41,979 bases of DNA. It comes from Chlorobium sp. GTDB lineage: Bacteria > Bacteroidota > Chlorobiia > Chlorobiales > Chlorobiaceae. The stretch spans positions 1 to 41,979 of the forward strand of contig SZXY01000123.1 of assembly GCA_005843805.1 (NCBI GenBank). The letters run 5' to 3'. Below are positions 28,371 through 37,494 of this stretch, in pieces (the first letter of the stretch is position 1; the number at the start of each line of letters is the position of its first letter). Below the pieces are notes generated by a model, which had not been told where the DNA came from, made no database searches, and worked only from the letters and a program-made list of their open reading frames with translations. The position numbers were made by a program, and so were the translations under genes.

Positions 28371-28544
28371 CATCTTCCGCTGCTGACCATATCTTCTCAA
28401 TCAAAACAAATGCTTTGCCTGGGCTCAAAAGAGAACCAATTGCCCGACAACTGCAGAAAAATGCCTGCTTTTACTTTTAAAAAACACAAAACAATATATC
28501 TTGAGTTTTATACTGGTAATGTTTTAACATCCAATACCTGCATC

Positions 28545-29456
28545 ATGAACAAGTCTGCTAAAATATGGATGAACGGAGAGCTCATTGACTGGAATGACGC
28601 AAAAATCCACATTCTGTCACATGTTGTCCACTACGGCTCATCCACCTTTGAAGGAATACGCTGCTATGAAACCCAGAAGGGCTCAGCACTGCTTTTTCTG
28701 GACGAACACATCAAACGGCTCAGAGATTCCTCAAAAATATACCGTATTGAAATTCCATATTCCGAAAAAGAGCTGAAAGAGGCTGTCATCAGCACCATTC
28801 ACGCCAACAGTCACAAATCCTGCTATGTCCGTCCTCTGGTCTACCGTGGACAGGGCGCTTTTGGAGTCAACCCTCACCGGGCTTCAATCGAGGTTGCCAT
28901 CGCTACCTGGGAATGGGGCACCTATCTTGGAGAAGATGTGCTTGAAACCGGCGTTGATGTGCGTGTATCCTCATGGAACAGACCAGCCCCCAACACCCTG
29001 CCTGCATGGGCAAAAGCCGGAGGCAACTATCTCAACTCGCAGCTCATCAAAATGGAAGCCCTGATGGACGACTATGCCGAAGGGCTTGCGCTCGATGTCA
29101 ACGGCTATGTTTCCGAAGGAAGTGGCGAAAACATTTTTGTTGTCCGCGACCGGGTCATCTATACCCCCATGTCGGCCCAGTCAATTTTGCCGGGCTTTAC
29201 CCGCTACGCCGTCATGCATATTGCAAAGGAACTCGGATATGAAGTTCGCGAAACGCTCATTCCCCGCGAAGCACTCTATATTGCCGACGAAGTCTTCCTT
29301 ACCGGTACTGCTGCTGAAATTACCCCGGTCAGAAGCATCGACAAATACCCGATAGGCAATGAAAAACGCGGCCCTATTACCGAAGAGCTGCAGTTCAAAT
29401 ATCTTAAGATTGTCCAGACCGGCGAAGACCCCTACAACTGGCTGACCTTTATCTGA
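28545..29456 (+). CDS. ilvE: Branched-chain amino acid aminotransferase
   Basis: A fold-type IV PLP aminotransferase performing the last step of valine, leucine and isoleucine synthesis. 303 residues from the ATG at 28545, the family start (KIWMNGELIDWNDAKIHILSH). Other blocks are HYGSSTFEGIRCYET, the PLP lysine in WAKAGGNYLNSQ, GYVSEGSGENIFVV, and LTGTAAEITPVRSID. The open frame reaches back to 28365, but that part is intergenic and overlaps the pfk hairpin. holB begins 16 nt downstream and is probably cotranscribed. Confidence 0.95.
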   Translation: MNKSAKIWMNGELIDWNDAKIHILSHVVHYGSSTFEGIRCYETQKGSALLFLDEHIKRLRDSSKIYRIEIPYSEKELKEAVISTIHANSHKSCYVRPLVYRGQGAFGVNPHRASIEVAIATWEWGTYLGEDVLETGVDVRVSSWNRPAPNTLPAWAKAGGNYLNSQLIKMEALMDDYAEGLALDVNGYVSEGSGENIFVVRDRVIYTPMSAQSILPGFTRYAVMHIAKELGYEVRETLIPREALYIADEVFLTGTAAEITPVRSIDKYPIGNEKRGPITEELQFKYLKIVQTGEDPYNWLTFI

Positions 29457-29472
29457 ACGTGACAGAAGAGGC

Positions 29473-30642
29473 ATGAGCTGGCAAAACATTATCGGTCAGA
29501 AACAGCAGATCCGCGTCCTGCAAAAAGCACTTGAAACTGGACGTTTTGCTCATGCCTACCTTTTCACCGGCCCGGAAGGGTCGGGAAAAGAGTCTGTAGC
29601 CTTTGAAATAGCCTCCATCCTCAACTGCTACACCGCCAAAGGGAGCTACACTGAAGGATCATGCCAAACATGTCCTGACTGCCTGCAGGTAGGCTCTTTC
29701 ATGCACCAGAATGTCGAGTACATTTTTCCGGTAGAATCCGCCCTGCTCGATCCCGGTGATTCCGCAAAAAAAGAGAACAAGCGATTTACCGAAGCACGGG
29801 AACGCTACGAAGCGCTGCTTGAGCAAAAACAGCAGAACCCCTATTTCTCCCCTGCCATGGAGCGATCAATGGGTATTCTGACCGAGCAGATTGTCGCCCT
29901 GCAGCATAAAGCCTCGTTTATGCCAAGTGAGGGAAGCAAAAAGATTTTCATTATTTCACAGGCCGAAAGGCTGCACCCCTCAGCCGCCAACAAACTGCTG
30001 AAACTGCTCGAAGAACCGCCAGCGCACGTCATGTTCATTCTTGTCTCATCGAGGCCCGAAGCGCTGCTGCCCACAATCCGCTCACGATGCCAAAGCGTAA
30101 GTTTTTCGAGGGTTACTGCCAAAGAACTCCGGCAATGGCTGCAGGAAAACCGCCCGGACATCATTGAGCCAGAACTGAGCTTTATTGTCAGTTTTTCGAG
30201 AGGAAACCTCCGGCTTGCCTGGGAACTGATCAACAACCGCGACGGTGACCCTGCAGAAACACCCACCATTGTGCTGCGCAACCAGGCACTCGAATACCTG
30301 CGTAAAGTGCTCACACCAAGCCGCTTTCACGAAGCAATAATCGCATGCGAAGAGAACGCCAAAAACATGTCACGCAGTGAACTGACGCTCTTTCTGGCCG
30401 CTCTCCTGCTCTTCTTTCAGGATGCAAACCACCGCCGCATCGATCCCGGATTTCAGGAACTGAACAACCCTGACATCAGCGATGCAATCGACCGTTTTGC
30501 CAAAAACTTCCCAAACCCCGATTTCTTCCGGATTTCGACCATCGCCGAAGATGCCATCCGCGCCATCGAACGCAACGCCAGCCCGCTGCTTGTCATGACC
30601 TCCTTCACCGCTGAGATCAAAGGGTTGCTGCAAAGGGCATGA
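29473..30642 (+). CDS. holB: DNA polymerase III delta' subunit
   Basis: A clamp-loader subunit of the AAA+ family. The 389 residues begin with MSWQNIIGQKQQ and HAYLFTGPEGSGKES. The Walker A motif ends GKE where ATPases have GKS or GKT, fitting the non-hydrolysing delta' role. A zinc module has one Cys in ILNCYT followed by CQTCPDC. The arginine-finger motif IRSRC near residue 205 is kept, and it lets delta' trigger hydrolysis in neighbouring tau/gamma subunits. A linker insert between the zinc module and sensor 1 makes it longer than the E. coli protein (334). Convergent with cutA. Confidence 0.92.
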   Translation: MSWQNIIGQKQQIRVLQKALETGRFAHAYLFTGPEGSGKESVAFEIASILNCYTAKGSYTEGSCQTCPDCLQVGSFMHQNVEYIFPVESALLDPGDSAKKENKRFTEARERYEALLEQKQQNPYFSPAMERSMGILTEQIVALQHKASFMPSEGSKKIFIISQAERLHPSAANKLLKLLEEPPAHVMFILVSSRPEALLPTIRSRCQSVSFSRVTAKELRQWLQENRPDIIEPELSFIVSFSRGNLRLAWELINNRDGDPAETPTIVLRNQALEYLRKVLTPSRFHEAIIACEENAKNMSRSELTLFLAALLLFFQDANHRRIDPGFQELNNPDISDAIDRFAKNFPNPDFFRISTIAEDAIRAIERNASPLLVMTSFTAEIKGLLQRA

Positions 30643-30702
30643 CGTAAAGCTTCATCTCACCCGGCAATCTTGAACCATCTCCGGCGACATCAACTTCCTA
30701 TC

Positions 30703-31065
30703 TTACCGAACAACGTCCCCACTCCCTTTATCGGACGCGGTGGTGGTATCGAGCCAGCCGAGATAACCCGGAAGGCCGCCGGTAATGGGCAGTTTGATGA
30801 TTTCCGGCACATCGTAGGGATGATACTGCTCGATATAGGCTTCGAGCTCTGTGTAGCGGGTTTCGGTGGTCTTGATGCAGAGTGCGACCTCTTCCTCTTT
30901 CTGCAGCGATTTTTCCCAAAGAAAAAAGCTGCGGATATCGGTCATCTGCACACAGGCAGCAAGACGGTTGTTGAGAATTCCTTCAGCGAGATTTTCGGCT
31001 TCCTCGCGGTCAGGAACGGTGGTGATAACCATGCAATAAGCGGTATTGATTGTTTGTTCTGGCAT
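30703..31065 (-). CDS. cutA: CutA1 divalent-cation tolerance protein
   Basis: A 120-residue trimeric protein of the PII-like fold. Signature parts are MVITTVPDREEAENLAEGILNNRLAACVQ near the N-terminus, the CVQMTDIRSFFLWEKSLQKEEE strand pair, and YHPYDVPEIIKLPITGG near the C-terminus. Named for copper tolerance in E. coli, its true molecular role is unsettled. The C-terminus runs about 12 residues past the usual end. It follows the aminopeptidase gene by 10 nt, so the two form an operon. Confidence 0.93.
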   Translation of the reverse strand: MPEQTINTAYCMVITTVPDREEAENLAEGILNNRLAACVQMTDIRSFFLWEKSLQKEEEVALCIKTTETRYTELEAYIEQYHPYDVPEIIKLPITGGLPGYLGWLDTTTASDKGSGDVVR

Positions 31066-31075
31066 TGTTCAATCT

Positions 31076-32170
31076 TTACAATTCAAGAAGCTCTTTGCTG
31101 AAATGCTGCAACGGAATTGCTCCATTCGGACCCATCACCACCGTATCTTCGATGCGCACCCCGAATTTACCGGGCAGGTAGATCCCTGGCTCGATGGTAA
31201 AAACCATCTTTTCCTGCAGCAGATGCTCTCCTTTCGGGCTGATACGAGGCTCTTCGTGTACCTCAAGACCTACACCGTGACCAAGGCCGTGACCAAACTC
31301 ATCGCCATAGCCGTAAGAGGCAATGAAGCTTCGAACCTCGAGGTCAAGCTCTTTGCCGCTCATGCCGCACCTTGCCGAGGCAATACCGAGTTGCTGGGCT
31401 TCCCGGACAATATTATAGACATGACGAGCTTCGTGTGAAACTTTTCCAAGTGCGACCGTTCTTGTCTGGTCAGATGCATATCCTTCATAAACGCACCCCA
31501 TGTCAATCACAATCAGCTCACCCGCCTTGAGTCGGACAGTCGACGGCCTTGCATGGGGCATGGCGGAACGGGCTCCGCTGGCCACAATGGGATCAAAGGA
31601 ATCTTTTTCAGCACCAAGTTTTTTGTGCTGGTAAGAGATCTCTGCAGCAATGTCAAGTTCCGTCACAGATGGTGAAATCAAGGGAAGCACTTTTTCAAGC
31701 GCAAGTTCACTGATTTCAGCCGCACGACGCATCTTTGCAAGCTCTATGTCATTCTTGATCATCCTGAACTCGTCGAAAAAAGAGTCAACCGGCACCACCC
31801 GTTGTTTGTCCAGAATCTGATCGATAAGGCGTGTGGCTTCATGCCAGGTAACCGTATCAGACTGCAGTGCGACAGTTTTACCAAGAGGATAGCGGCCCGA
31901 ACCAAGCTCAAGAGCAAACCCGTCAGTGGCAATAACCGTTTCGGCTACCCTGACCTCACCTGCAGCCTGCTCGCGATAGCGGAAATCAGTAAAAAGCCAG
32001 CTTTTCTCCGGGGTAACAAGCAATCTGGCACTTGAACCACTGAAGCCTGTCAGCCAGCATATAACTGAAAGATCAGTAACAATACAGGCATCGAGAGCCC
32101 GGCTCATCATTTTCTCCAGAACCATCCGCAGGGCATTTTCCCTGCACTTTGTTATCTCTTTACTGTCCAT
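31076..32170 (-). CDS. M24-family Xaa-Pro aminopeptidase/dipeptidase
   Basis: 364 residues: an N-terminal creatinase-like domain (1-130, with WLTGFSGSSARLLV) and a C-terminal pita-bread domain. All five metal ligands are visible: Asp in IDMGCVYEGYASDQTR (two), His in GHGLGHGVGLEVHEEP, Glu in FTIEPGIY and Glu in RIEDTVV. These enzymes remove or cleave at residues next to proline in the cytoplasm. Choice between PepP and PepQ specificity is not possible from sequence alone. Start ATG at 32170. Operon with cutA, divergent from trpD. Confidence 0.92.
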   Translation of the reverse strand: MDSKEITKCRENALRMVLEKMMSRALDACIVTDLSVICWLTGFSGSSARLLVTPEKSWLFTDFRYREQAAGEVRVAETVIATDGFALELGSGRYPLGKTVALQSDTVTWHEATRLIDQILDKQRVVPVDSFFDEFRMIKNDIELAKMRRAAEISELALEKVLPLISPSVTELDIAAEISYQHKKLGAEKDSFDPIVASGARSAMPHARPSTVRLKAGELIVIDMGCVYEGYASDQTRTVALGKVSHEARHVYNIVREAQQLGIASARCGMSGKELDLEVRSFIASYGYGDEFGHGLGHGVGLEVHEEPRISPKGEHLLQEKMVFTIEPGIYLPGKFGVRIEDTVVMGPNGAIPLQHFSKELLEL

Positions 32171-32321
32171 AAGGTTGCAAGAAGTTCATAAAAATAGCAC
32201 GATCACCATGATTTTTCCACGTTCAATACAATCAATTGTTCTTATTATTTACATTTAGATCAATTCTTCTTATTATTTGACTTTACGAATATTCGCGCTC
32301 ATTTGCCAACCAATACGTTTC

Positions 32322-33377
32322 ATGCCCCAAAAGAAGTTACTTCAAAAGCTGCTTGCAGAAGAACATTTTTCACAGGAAGAGATGACCTTCTGCATGAACA
32401 GTATTATGGACGGAGTTTTTTCCGACATTGTCATTGCAGCACTTCTTGCTCTCCTGCAGAAAAAAGGGGTAACCCCGGCTGAAGCTGCTGGTGCATATTA
32501 CAGCCTGATAGCAAAAGCCAACACGATTGTACTGGACGAAGATGCGATCGACACCTGTGGAACTGGAGGAGATCATGCCGGTACCTTTAACATTTCAACG
32601 ACAGCCTCAATTATCGCCAACAGTGCGGGCGTCCCGGTTGCAAAGCATGGAAACCGTTCGGTTACAAGCAGTTGCGGAAGTGCCGACGTTCTTGAAGCAC
32701 TCGGATTTACTATTGATCTGTCGCCGGAAGCGACAACAGAACTTTTCAGGCAAACAGGATTTGCTTTCCTCTTTGCCCCGCTTTACCACCCCTCCATGAA
32801 AAAGGTTGCCCATATCCGCAGGGAACTTGGCATCAGAACCATATTCAACATTCTTGGGCCCCTGATCAATCCAGCAAGGGCAAAGCGACAACTTGTGGGT
32901 GTTTTCAACCCGGAACTCATGGAACTCTACACGGAAGTGCTGGTACAGACCGGTGCCCGTCATGCCCTGATTGTTCATGCCATGACAGAAGAGGGCATTG
33001 CACTCGATGAACCGAGCCTTAACGGGCCTACCCATATTGTCGAGATTCTGAACGGCAGTGTAACCCGCCATACACTCTATCCCGAAGAGTTCGGACTGAC
33101 GCGCCATTCCCTCTTGAGCATCCAAGGAGGAGACCGGAATGAAAACGCCCTCATTATCCGCCGAATCCTTGACGGGAGCGCTCCTGCGGCACATATCGAT
33201 GCGGCACTCTTCACCACCGCAATGGCCTGCTATGTTTCCGGTAAATCCTGCTGTATCAATGAGGGATTCATTTTGGCAAAAGAGGCGCTGGAAAGCGGAC
33301 ATACAAAGAAAAAATTTGACGAAATCCTGAAACTAAACGCTGAACTTGCAGGGAAACAGAGTGTTAGTGGCAACTAA
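32322..33377 (+). CDS. trpD: Anthranilate phosphoribosyltransferase
   Basis: The second step of tryptophan synthesis: anthranilate plus PRPP gives phosphoribosyl anthranilate. 351 residues. The pyrophosphate-binding [15 protein letters not shown] is clear, followed by [21 protein letters not shown] (anthranilate and PRPP sites) and [20 protein letters not shown]. Start at the ATG at 32322 ([11 protein letters not shown]). The frame continues upstream to 32277 without family similarity. No other trp gene is adjacent, so the pathway is scattered here. Confidence 0.95.
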   Translation: MPQKKLLQKLLAEEHFSQEEMTFCMNSIMDGVFSDIVIAALLALLQKKGVTPAEAAGAYYSLIAKANTIVLDEDAIDTCGTGGDHAGTFNISTTASIIANSAGVPVAKHGNRSVTSSCGSADVLEALGFTIDLSPEATTELFRQTGFAFLFAPLYHPSMKKVAHIRRELGIRTIFNILGPLINPARAKRQLVGVFNPELMELYTEVLVQTGARHALIVHAMTEEGIALDEPSLNGPTHIVEILNGSVTRHTLYPEEFGLTRHSLLSIQGGDRNENALIIRRILDGSAPAAHIDAALFTTAMACYVSGKSCCINEGFILAKEALESGHTKKKFDEILKLNAELAGKQSVSGN

Positions 33378-33451
33378 ATCTTTATATTTTTGCCAAAAAA
33401 CTTGTATACTATCTGCCTCTGTTTAAGCCGAATCGAGAATCCATTATACCC

Positions 33452-34444
33452 ATGAACGGACGCGACACGCTAAACCCTGAAATGCAGCACAGCATCAGCG
33501 AAAAGCTTCGCTCGTCCGGAATGAGCGATTCCCGCCAGAAGATCATCCAGCAGGCACTTGAAAATGTCAACAAGCCTGGATTCAGGATCGATCCTTCGGC
33601 TATACTTCCGCTGATGAAACCGGTCACCTGGTTCCCTCCCATGTGGGCGTTTGCCTGCGGTGTGGTATCAACAGGCCAGGATATTTCAGCCAACTGGTCT
33701 ATTCTCCTGCGAGGTGTCCTGCTTGCCGGGCCACTCATGTGCGCCATGTCGCAGACCATGAACGACTATTTTGACCGGGAGGTTGATGCTATCAATGAAC
33801 CCGACCGCCCTATCCCGGCAGGAAGAATATCGAAATCGGCCAGTTGGCTGATTACCTTCGGCCTTATCATTACCGGCTTTCTTGTTGCTCTCTCCATTCA
33901 TCCCTATGTGGTCGCCATTGCCTTTGTCGGGGTGCTCATGTCGCATGCCTATTCCGGCCCACCCATCCGGGCAAAAAGAAACGGCTGGTTCGGCAATCTT
34001 ATTGTCGGACTTGCCTATGAGGGTGTAGCCTGGCTTACGGGCAGTTTTTCCATTACACAGGGTATTCCTTCAACCGAGACCATTGCGCTGGCCATTATTT
34101 TCTCTCTTGGAGCACACGGCATCATGACTCTGAACGACTTCAAGTCAATTGTGGGTGACAATATCCGCAAGGTCGCCTCCATTCCTGTGCAGCTTGGAGA
34201 GAAAAAAGCCGCCATCCTTGCTGCAATTGTCATGGATATTGCACAGCTTGCAGCTATTGCGATCCTTGTTGCCAGAGGCTCAATGACAACGACCATCATA
34301 GCCCTTGTACTCCTTGTAGCGCAGTTGCCCATGCAGAAAATCCTGATTGCCCAACCGAGGGAAAAGGCAATCTGGTATAACGCTTTCGGCACACTGCTCT
34401 ATGTTTTGTCCATGATGGTATGCGCTGTCGGCATCCGGCCATAA
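33452..34444 (+). CDS. bchG: Bacteriochlorophyll synthase (UbiA prenyltransferase)
   Basis: Attaches the long-chain alcohol to bacteriochlorophyllide in the membrane. 330 residues with about eight hydrophobic segments. The first aspartate-rich site is [19 protein letters not shown] and the second is [27 protein letters not shown] and [12 protein letters not shown] match the purple-bacterial BchG (bacteriochlorophyll a) type better than ChlG. A 50-residue hydrophilic N-terminus precedes the first helix; the true start could be a later Met. Green sulfur bacteria carry several such synthases, so the exact pigment is inferred. It lies between trpD and rpmB, away from any other bch gene in the window. 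Confidence 0.92.
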   Translation: MNGRDTLNPEMQHSISEKLRSSGMSDSRQKIIQQALENVNKPGFRIDPSAILPLMKPVTWFPPMWAFACGVVSTGQDISANWSILLRGVLLAGPLMCAMSQTMNDYFDREVDAINEPDRPIPAGRISKSASWLITFGLIITGFLVALSIHPYVVAIAFVGVLMSHAYSGPPIRAKRNGWFGNLIVGLAYEGVAWLTGSFSITQGIPSTETIALAIIFSLGAHGIMTLNDFKSIVGDNIRKVASIPVQLGEKKAAILAAIVMDIAQLAAIAILVARGSMTTTIIALVLLVAQLPMQKILIAQPREKAIWYNAFGTLLYVLSMMVCAVGIRP

Positions 34445-34517
34445 AACAATATGGTTTCCGGTTTATCAAACTATTGTTATATTCCACTTCGTTTTTTTAA
34501 CACCAATTGATTGCACT

Positions 34518-34736
34518 ATGTCTAAAGTTTGTTTACTGACCGGCAAAAGACCTATATACGGCAACACGGTATCCCATGCGAACAACCACGTCCGTACCCG
34601 TTTTGAGCCAAATCTCCACACCAAAAGAATCTGGATCGAAGAGGAAAAGCGGTTTGTAAAGGTTAAGCTTTCAGCCAAAGCCATGAAAATTATCGCTAAA
34701 ACCGGAACTGCCGAACTCGCCAAACTGATAAAGTAA
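34518..34736 (+). CDS. rpmB: Large ribosomal subunit protein bL28
   Basis: 72 residues, standard for bL28: [23 protein letters not shown] at the N-terminus, then the basic [14 protein letters not shown] segment. Only Cys5 of the possible zinc cysteines is present, so it is the zinc-independent form. A strong terminator follows at 34782. Confidence 0.97.
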   Translation: MSKVCLLTGKRPIYGNTVSHANNHVRTRFEPNLHTKRIWIEEEKRFVKVKLSAKAMKIIAKTGTAELAKLIK

Positions 34737-34781
34737 GGCCCGGCAACCCCGGCTATAAAAGATGTTCACTATCTTGCAAAG

Positions 34782-34812
34782 GCTCAATCATGCGTGGTTG
34801 AGCTTTTTTTTT
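34782..34812 (+). terminator. Strong Rho-independent terminator after rpmB
   Basis: A 9-bp stem (GCTCAATCA/TGGTTGAGC, one T-G pair) with TGCG loop, then nine T residues (34804-34812). The T run ends two bases before the rnhA ATG at 34815. Confidence 0.9.
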
Positions 34813-34814
34813 CG

Positions 34815-35255
34815 ATGCAAAAAAAAATAATCATTTACACCGACGGTGCCTGCAGTGGCAATCCCGGCCCGGGAGGCTGGGGAGCACTCCTGATGTACGG
34901 CTCTTCCACCCGTGAAATGTCGGGCTACTCCCCTGCCACAACCAATAACCGCATGGAGCTGAGCGCCGCAATAGAAGCGCTTGAAGCACTCAGGGAGCCA
35001 TGCACGGTTGAACTCTACAGCGACTCGAGCTATCTCGTCAACGCCATCAATGAGGGGTGGCTGAAACGCTGGACCATCAACAACTGGCAAACCGCAGCAA
35101 AAAAAAATGTGGAAAACATCGATCTTTGGCAAAAAATCCTGAAGTTGATTAAATTGCACAGCGTTACTTTCCACAAGGTAAAGGGTCACAGCGACAATCC
35201 TTACAACAACCGCTGCGATACACTGGCCCGGCTGGCCATAAAAAACAAATCATAA
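34815..35255 (+). CDS. rnhA: Ribonuclease HI
   Basis: Cleaves the RNA strand of RNA-DNA hybrids. 146 residues with all catalytic residues: Asp10 (TDGACSGNPG), Glu (NNRMELSAA), Asp (YSDSSYLVNA) and the C-terminal Asp (NRCDTLAR). The ATG at 34815 puts the first Asp at position 10 as in the family. A GTG at 34794 would add seven residues encoded by the terminator loop and is unlikely. There is no room for a ribosome site between the terminator and the ATG. The unknown protein at 35267 follows 11 nt later. Confidence 0.95.
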   Translation: MQKKIIIYTDGACSGNPGPGGWGALLMYGSSTREMSGYSPATTNNRMELSAAIEALEALREPCTVELYSDSSYLVNAINEGWLKRWTINNWQTAAKKNVENIDLWQKILKLIKLHSVTFHKVKGHSDNPYNNRCDTLARLAIKNKS

Positions 35256-35266
35256 CCAGTTGATGT

Positions 35267-36301
35267 ATGCAGAAGAATGGCCTGACCCAAGAAACACCCG
35301 AAAAACGCTCCCTTAAAAAAGGGTCTGGACTCCTCCTGTCGATCAGCGCAATCAGCATGATCTGCTTTTTTGGCGTTGTTATCTGGATCAATTGGCAAAA
35401 ACCCCGACTCAAGCCTGAACCCTTGAGCCAGGAACTTATATCAATTGTTGAGCGCATTCCGGGAAAATCCGATGCACTGATCTACATCGGCCTTAAAGAT
35501 ATCCGTGAAAGCAGGCTCTGGAAGGAAATCATTCCTGACTCCCTGAAAAAAGCACCACTCTTTCAGCCTGACGGCAGGCTCGACGTGCTCCTGAAAGCTG
35601 CTTCCATCAACCCTTCTCTCGACCTTGACACCCTGCTGATCAGTTTCCGACGCAAGAGCTATACAGAGCAGAGCTTTCTTGGTATTGCCTGCGGACCTTT
35701 TTCAAAAAAACTGCCTGAATCGTTTCTCAAAACAAACAGCAGATCGGTTGAGCAAATCGGTGGCCACACATGCTACGCGCTTGACAGCACACTCTGGCTC
35801 TGTACACTCAGTCCGAGGCGCATAGCCTTGGCAAACAGCAAACAAATGCTTGAAGAGTTCCTCGTCCCGACCGGCAGCTTTTACAAGAGAGACTCACTCA
35901 CCGTATCGCTTATCGACAAAGCCGTCTACAAATCGCACCTCTGGTTTGCCCTGCCCTCAGCTCTCTGGACAACTGGAGCGCTGCAAAGCCTCACCTCGAA
36001 AAATCAGGATGTAAAAAGCCTGGGAAACCTGAACCGAATCCAGAACCTTGCGCTATCCGTAAAATTCAATGACGGAATTGAAGGCCACAGCGAATGGGTC
36101 TACAGCACCCGACGTGCTGCTTATTTCGCATCAACCTTTCTCTGGGGAGCTGTAAAGCTTTCCGAACTCCAGGGCACGAGAACCGCCGAACCGACAAGAC
36201 AACTGCTCAAGAAAATAGAGATCCAGCAGAACCTCGAGTCAGTCATCATTCATACAAAACTTCCCCTGGAGATCTTTCAGCGCGGCAAACAAAAAGAGTA
36301 A
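35267..36301 (+). CDS. Unknown membrane-anchored protein with large periplasmic domain
   Basis: 344 residues I cannot assign. A basic N-terminus (about 22 residues) is followed by one hydrophobic segment (LLLSISAISMICFFGVVIWI, about 23-43). The remainder is soluble and presumably exported. The region after the helix (SDALIYIGLKDIRESRLWKEI) faintly resembles the opening of proteins that start with a 'can be a scalar/transport quantity' repeat such as DUF3352, but the match is too weak to name. Cysteines are few. It follows rnhA by 11 nt and is convergent with tilS. Confidence 0.72.
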   Translation: MQKNGLTQETPEKRSLKKGSGLLLSISAISMICFFGVVIWINWQKPRLKPEPLSQELISIVERIPGKSDALIYIGLKDIRESRLWKEIIPDSLKKAPLFQPDGRLDVLLKAASINPSLDLDTLLISFRRKSYTEQSFLGIACGPFSKKLPESFLKTNSRSVEQIGGHTCYALDSTLWLCTLSPRRIALANSKQMLEEFLVPTGSFYKRDSLTVSLIDKAVYKSHLWFALPSALWTTGALQSLTSKNQDVKSLGNLNRIQNLALSVKFNDGIEGHSEWVYSTRRAAYFASTFLWGAVKLSELQGTRTAEPTRQLLKKIEIQQNLESVIIHTKLPLEIFQRGKQKE

Positions 36302-36312
36302 ATCACGGACAC

Positions 36313-37293
36313 TCAAACCGGCTCCCGGAAAAAACAGAGCTGGTTTCCTTTCCAGAGAACCCGCAACTGTCTGCCAGCCATAACCATCCTTCCTGGCTGG
36401 GTTGAAAGAAGAGCAACCAGCTTCTGAAGAGTTTGTGCATCAACCGATACATCCAGCTCCCGAAGAGCCCTCTTGAAAAGTTCTTTCTGCTCAAACACTG
36501 TAAGCCTCTGAAGAGTCGGCACATCAAGTTTACCATCAGAGAGAGAGAGGCCTGGCTCCCTCTCAGCAAGATTTTCGAAGTAGAGTTCAAGAAACTCTTC
36601 AAGTTCCCCCGCCTGTTCCGAGATACGCTGGAGAGAGGGCATGAGTTTATGGGTAAACCGCTCTTCGATCAGAGGAATAACCCGGTTTCTGATAAAATTC
36701 CTGTCATAGTCGTTGACGATATTACTTGCATCAGTCCGACTGGCAATACCCTTTTCCTTCAGATATTGAGTAATCCCGGTTTTATGCAAGAGAAGCATCG
36801 GACGGATGATTTTTCCATGACTGGCACGGATACCCTTGAGACCAGGAAGAGAAACCCCCCTGAACAAATTGAACAGAATAGTCTCCGCATTATCGTTTAC
36901 ATGATGACCAGTGGCAATCCTGTTAAAATGGTTCTGTTGCATAACCTCTTCGAAAAAACGGTAACGCAAAATCCTGGCGGTTTCCTCAATGGATTTCTTC
37001 CACTCTGCAGCACACTGCAGGGTATCGAACCGTTCGACAAAACACTCAAGAGCAAGCGCCAAAGAGTGCTCTCTCACAAAAGATTCATCCCGGTCACTCT
37101 CAGCACCACGAAGCTTGAAATTACAATGTGCCACAGCAAGAGTGCAGTGCAGGACAGGCTGAACCGCACTCAAGAGAGAAAGCAGCGCCATTGAGTCCGG
37201 TCCTCCGGAAACGGCAACAAGAACCCTGTCACCATCAGCGACAAGTCCTCTTGTCCTGATCTGCTCAAGAAACTTTTTTTCCAATGCATTCAC
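36313..37293 (-). CDS. tilS: tRNA(Ile)-lysidine synthase
   Basis: Modifies the CAU anticodon of tRNA-Ile2 to lysidine so it reads AUA. About 326 residues. The PP-loop SGGPDSMALL binds ATP. HCNFKLRGAESDRDE, TGHHVNDNAETILFNLFRG and RTDASN are family blocks. The C-terminal part ends soon after the TilS substrate-binding domain (LERVSEQAG-like region), making it shorter than E. coli TilS (432), as in several phyla. I chose the GTG at 37293, which has GGGGAT about 7 nt upstream. A GTG at 37335 would add 14 residues. Confidence 0.92.
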   Translation of the reverse strand: MNALEKKFLEQIRTRGLVADGDRVLVAVSGGPDSMALLSLLSAVQPVLHCTLAVAHCNFKLRGAESDRDESFVREHSLALALECFVERFDTLQCAAEWKKSIEETARILRYRFFEEVMQQNHFNRIATGHHVNDNAETILFNLFRGVSLPGLKGIRASHGKIIRPMLLLHKTGITQYLKEKGIASRTDASNIVNDYDRNFIRNRVIPLIEERFTHKLMPSLQRISEQAGELEEFLELYFENLAEREPGLSLSDGKLDVPTLQRLTVFEQKELFKRALRELDVSVDAQTLQKLVALLSTQPGRMVMAGRQLRVLWKGNQLCFFREPV

Positions 37294-37494
37294 TCTTGAT
37301 CCCCGATTAATCGGCAGTTCAGCGCAGAAAATCACACTTCAGCTTTATGCAGAAAATACCGCTTCAGCGTCGTAATCATTTATGCAAGAAGGACAAAAAA
37401 AATTTGAAAAAAATTCCACGATTTTTTCATGTACAAGATAAATAATTATCATAAGGGGGCTTATCATAAAATAACCGATCCTTGACGAAAAAAG

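Noticed and set aside
33394-33415. Promoter-like TTGCCA and TATACT before bchG
   Set aside because: The spacing is about 9 bp, far too short for a sigma70-type promoter.
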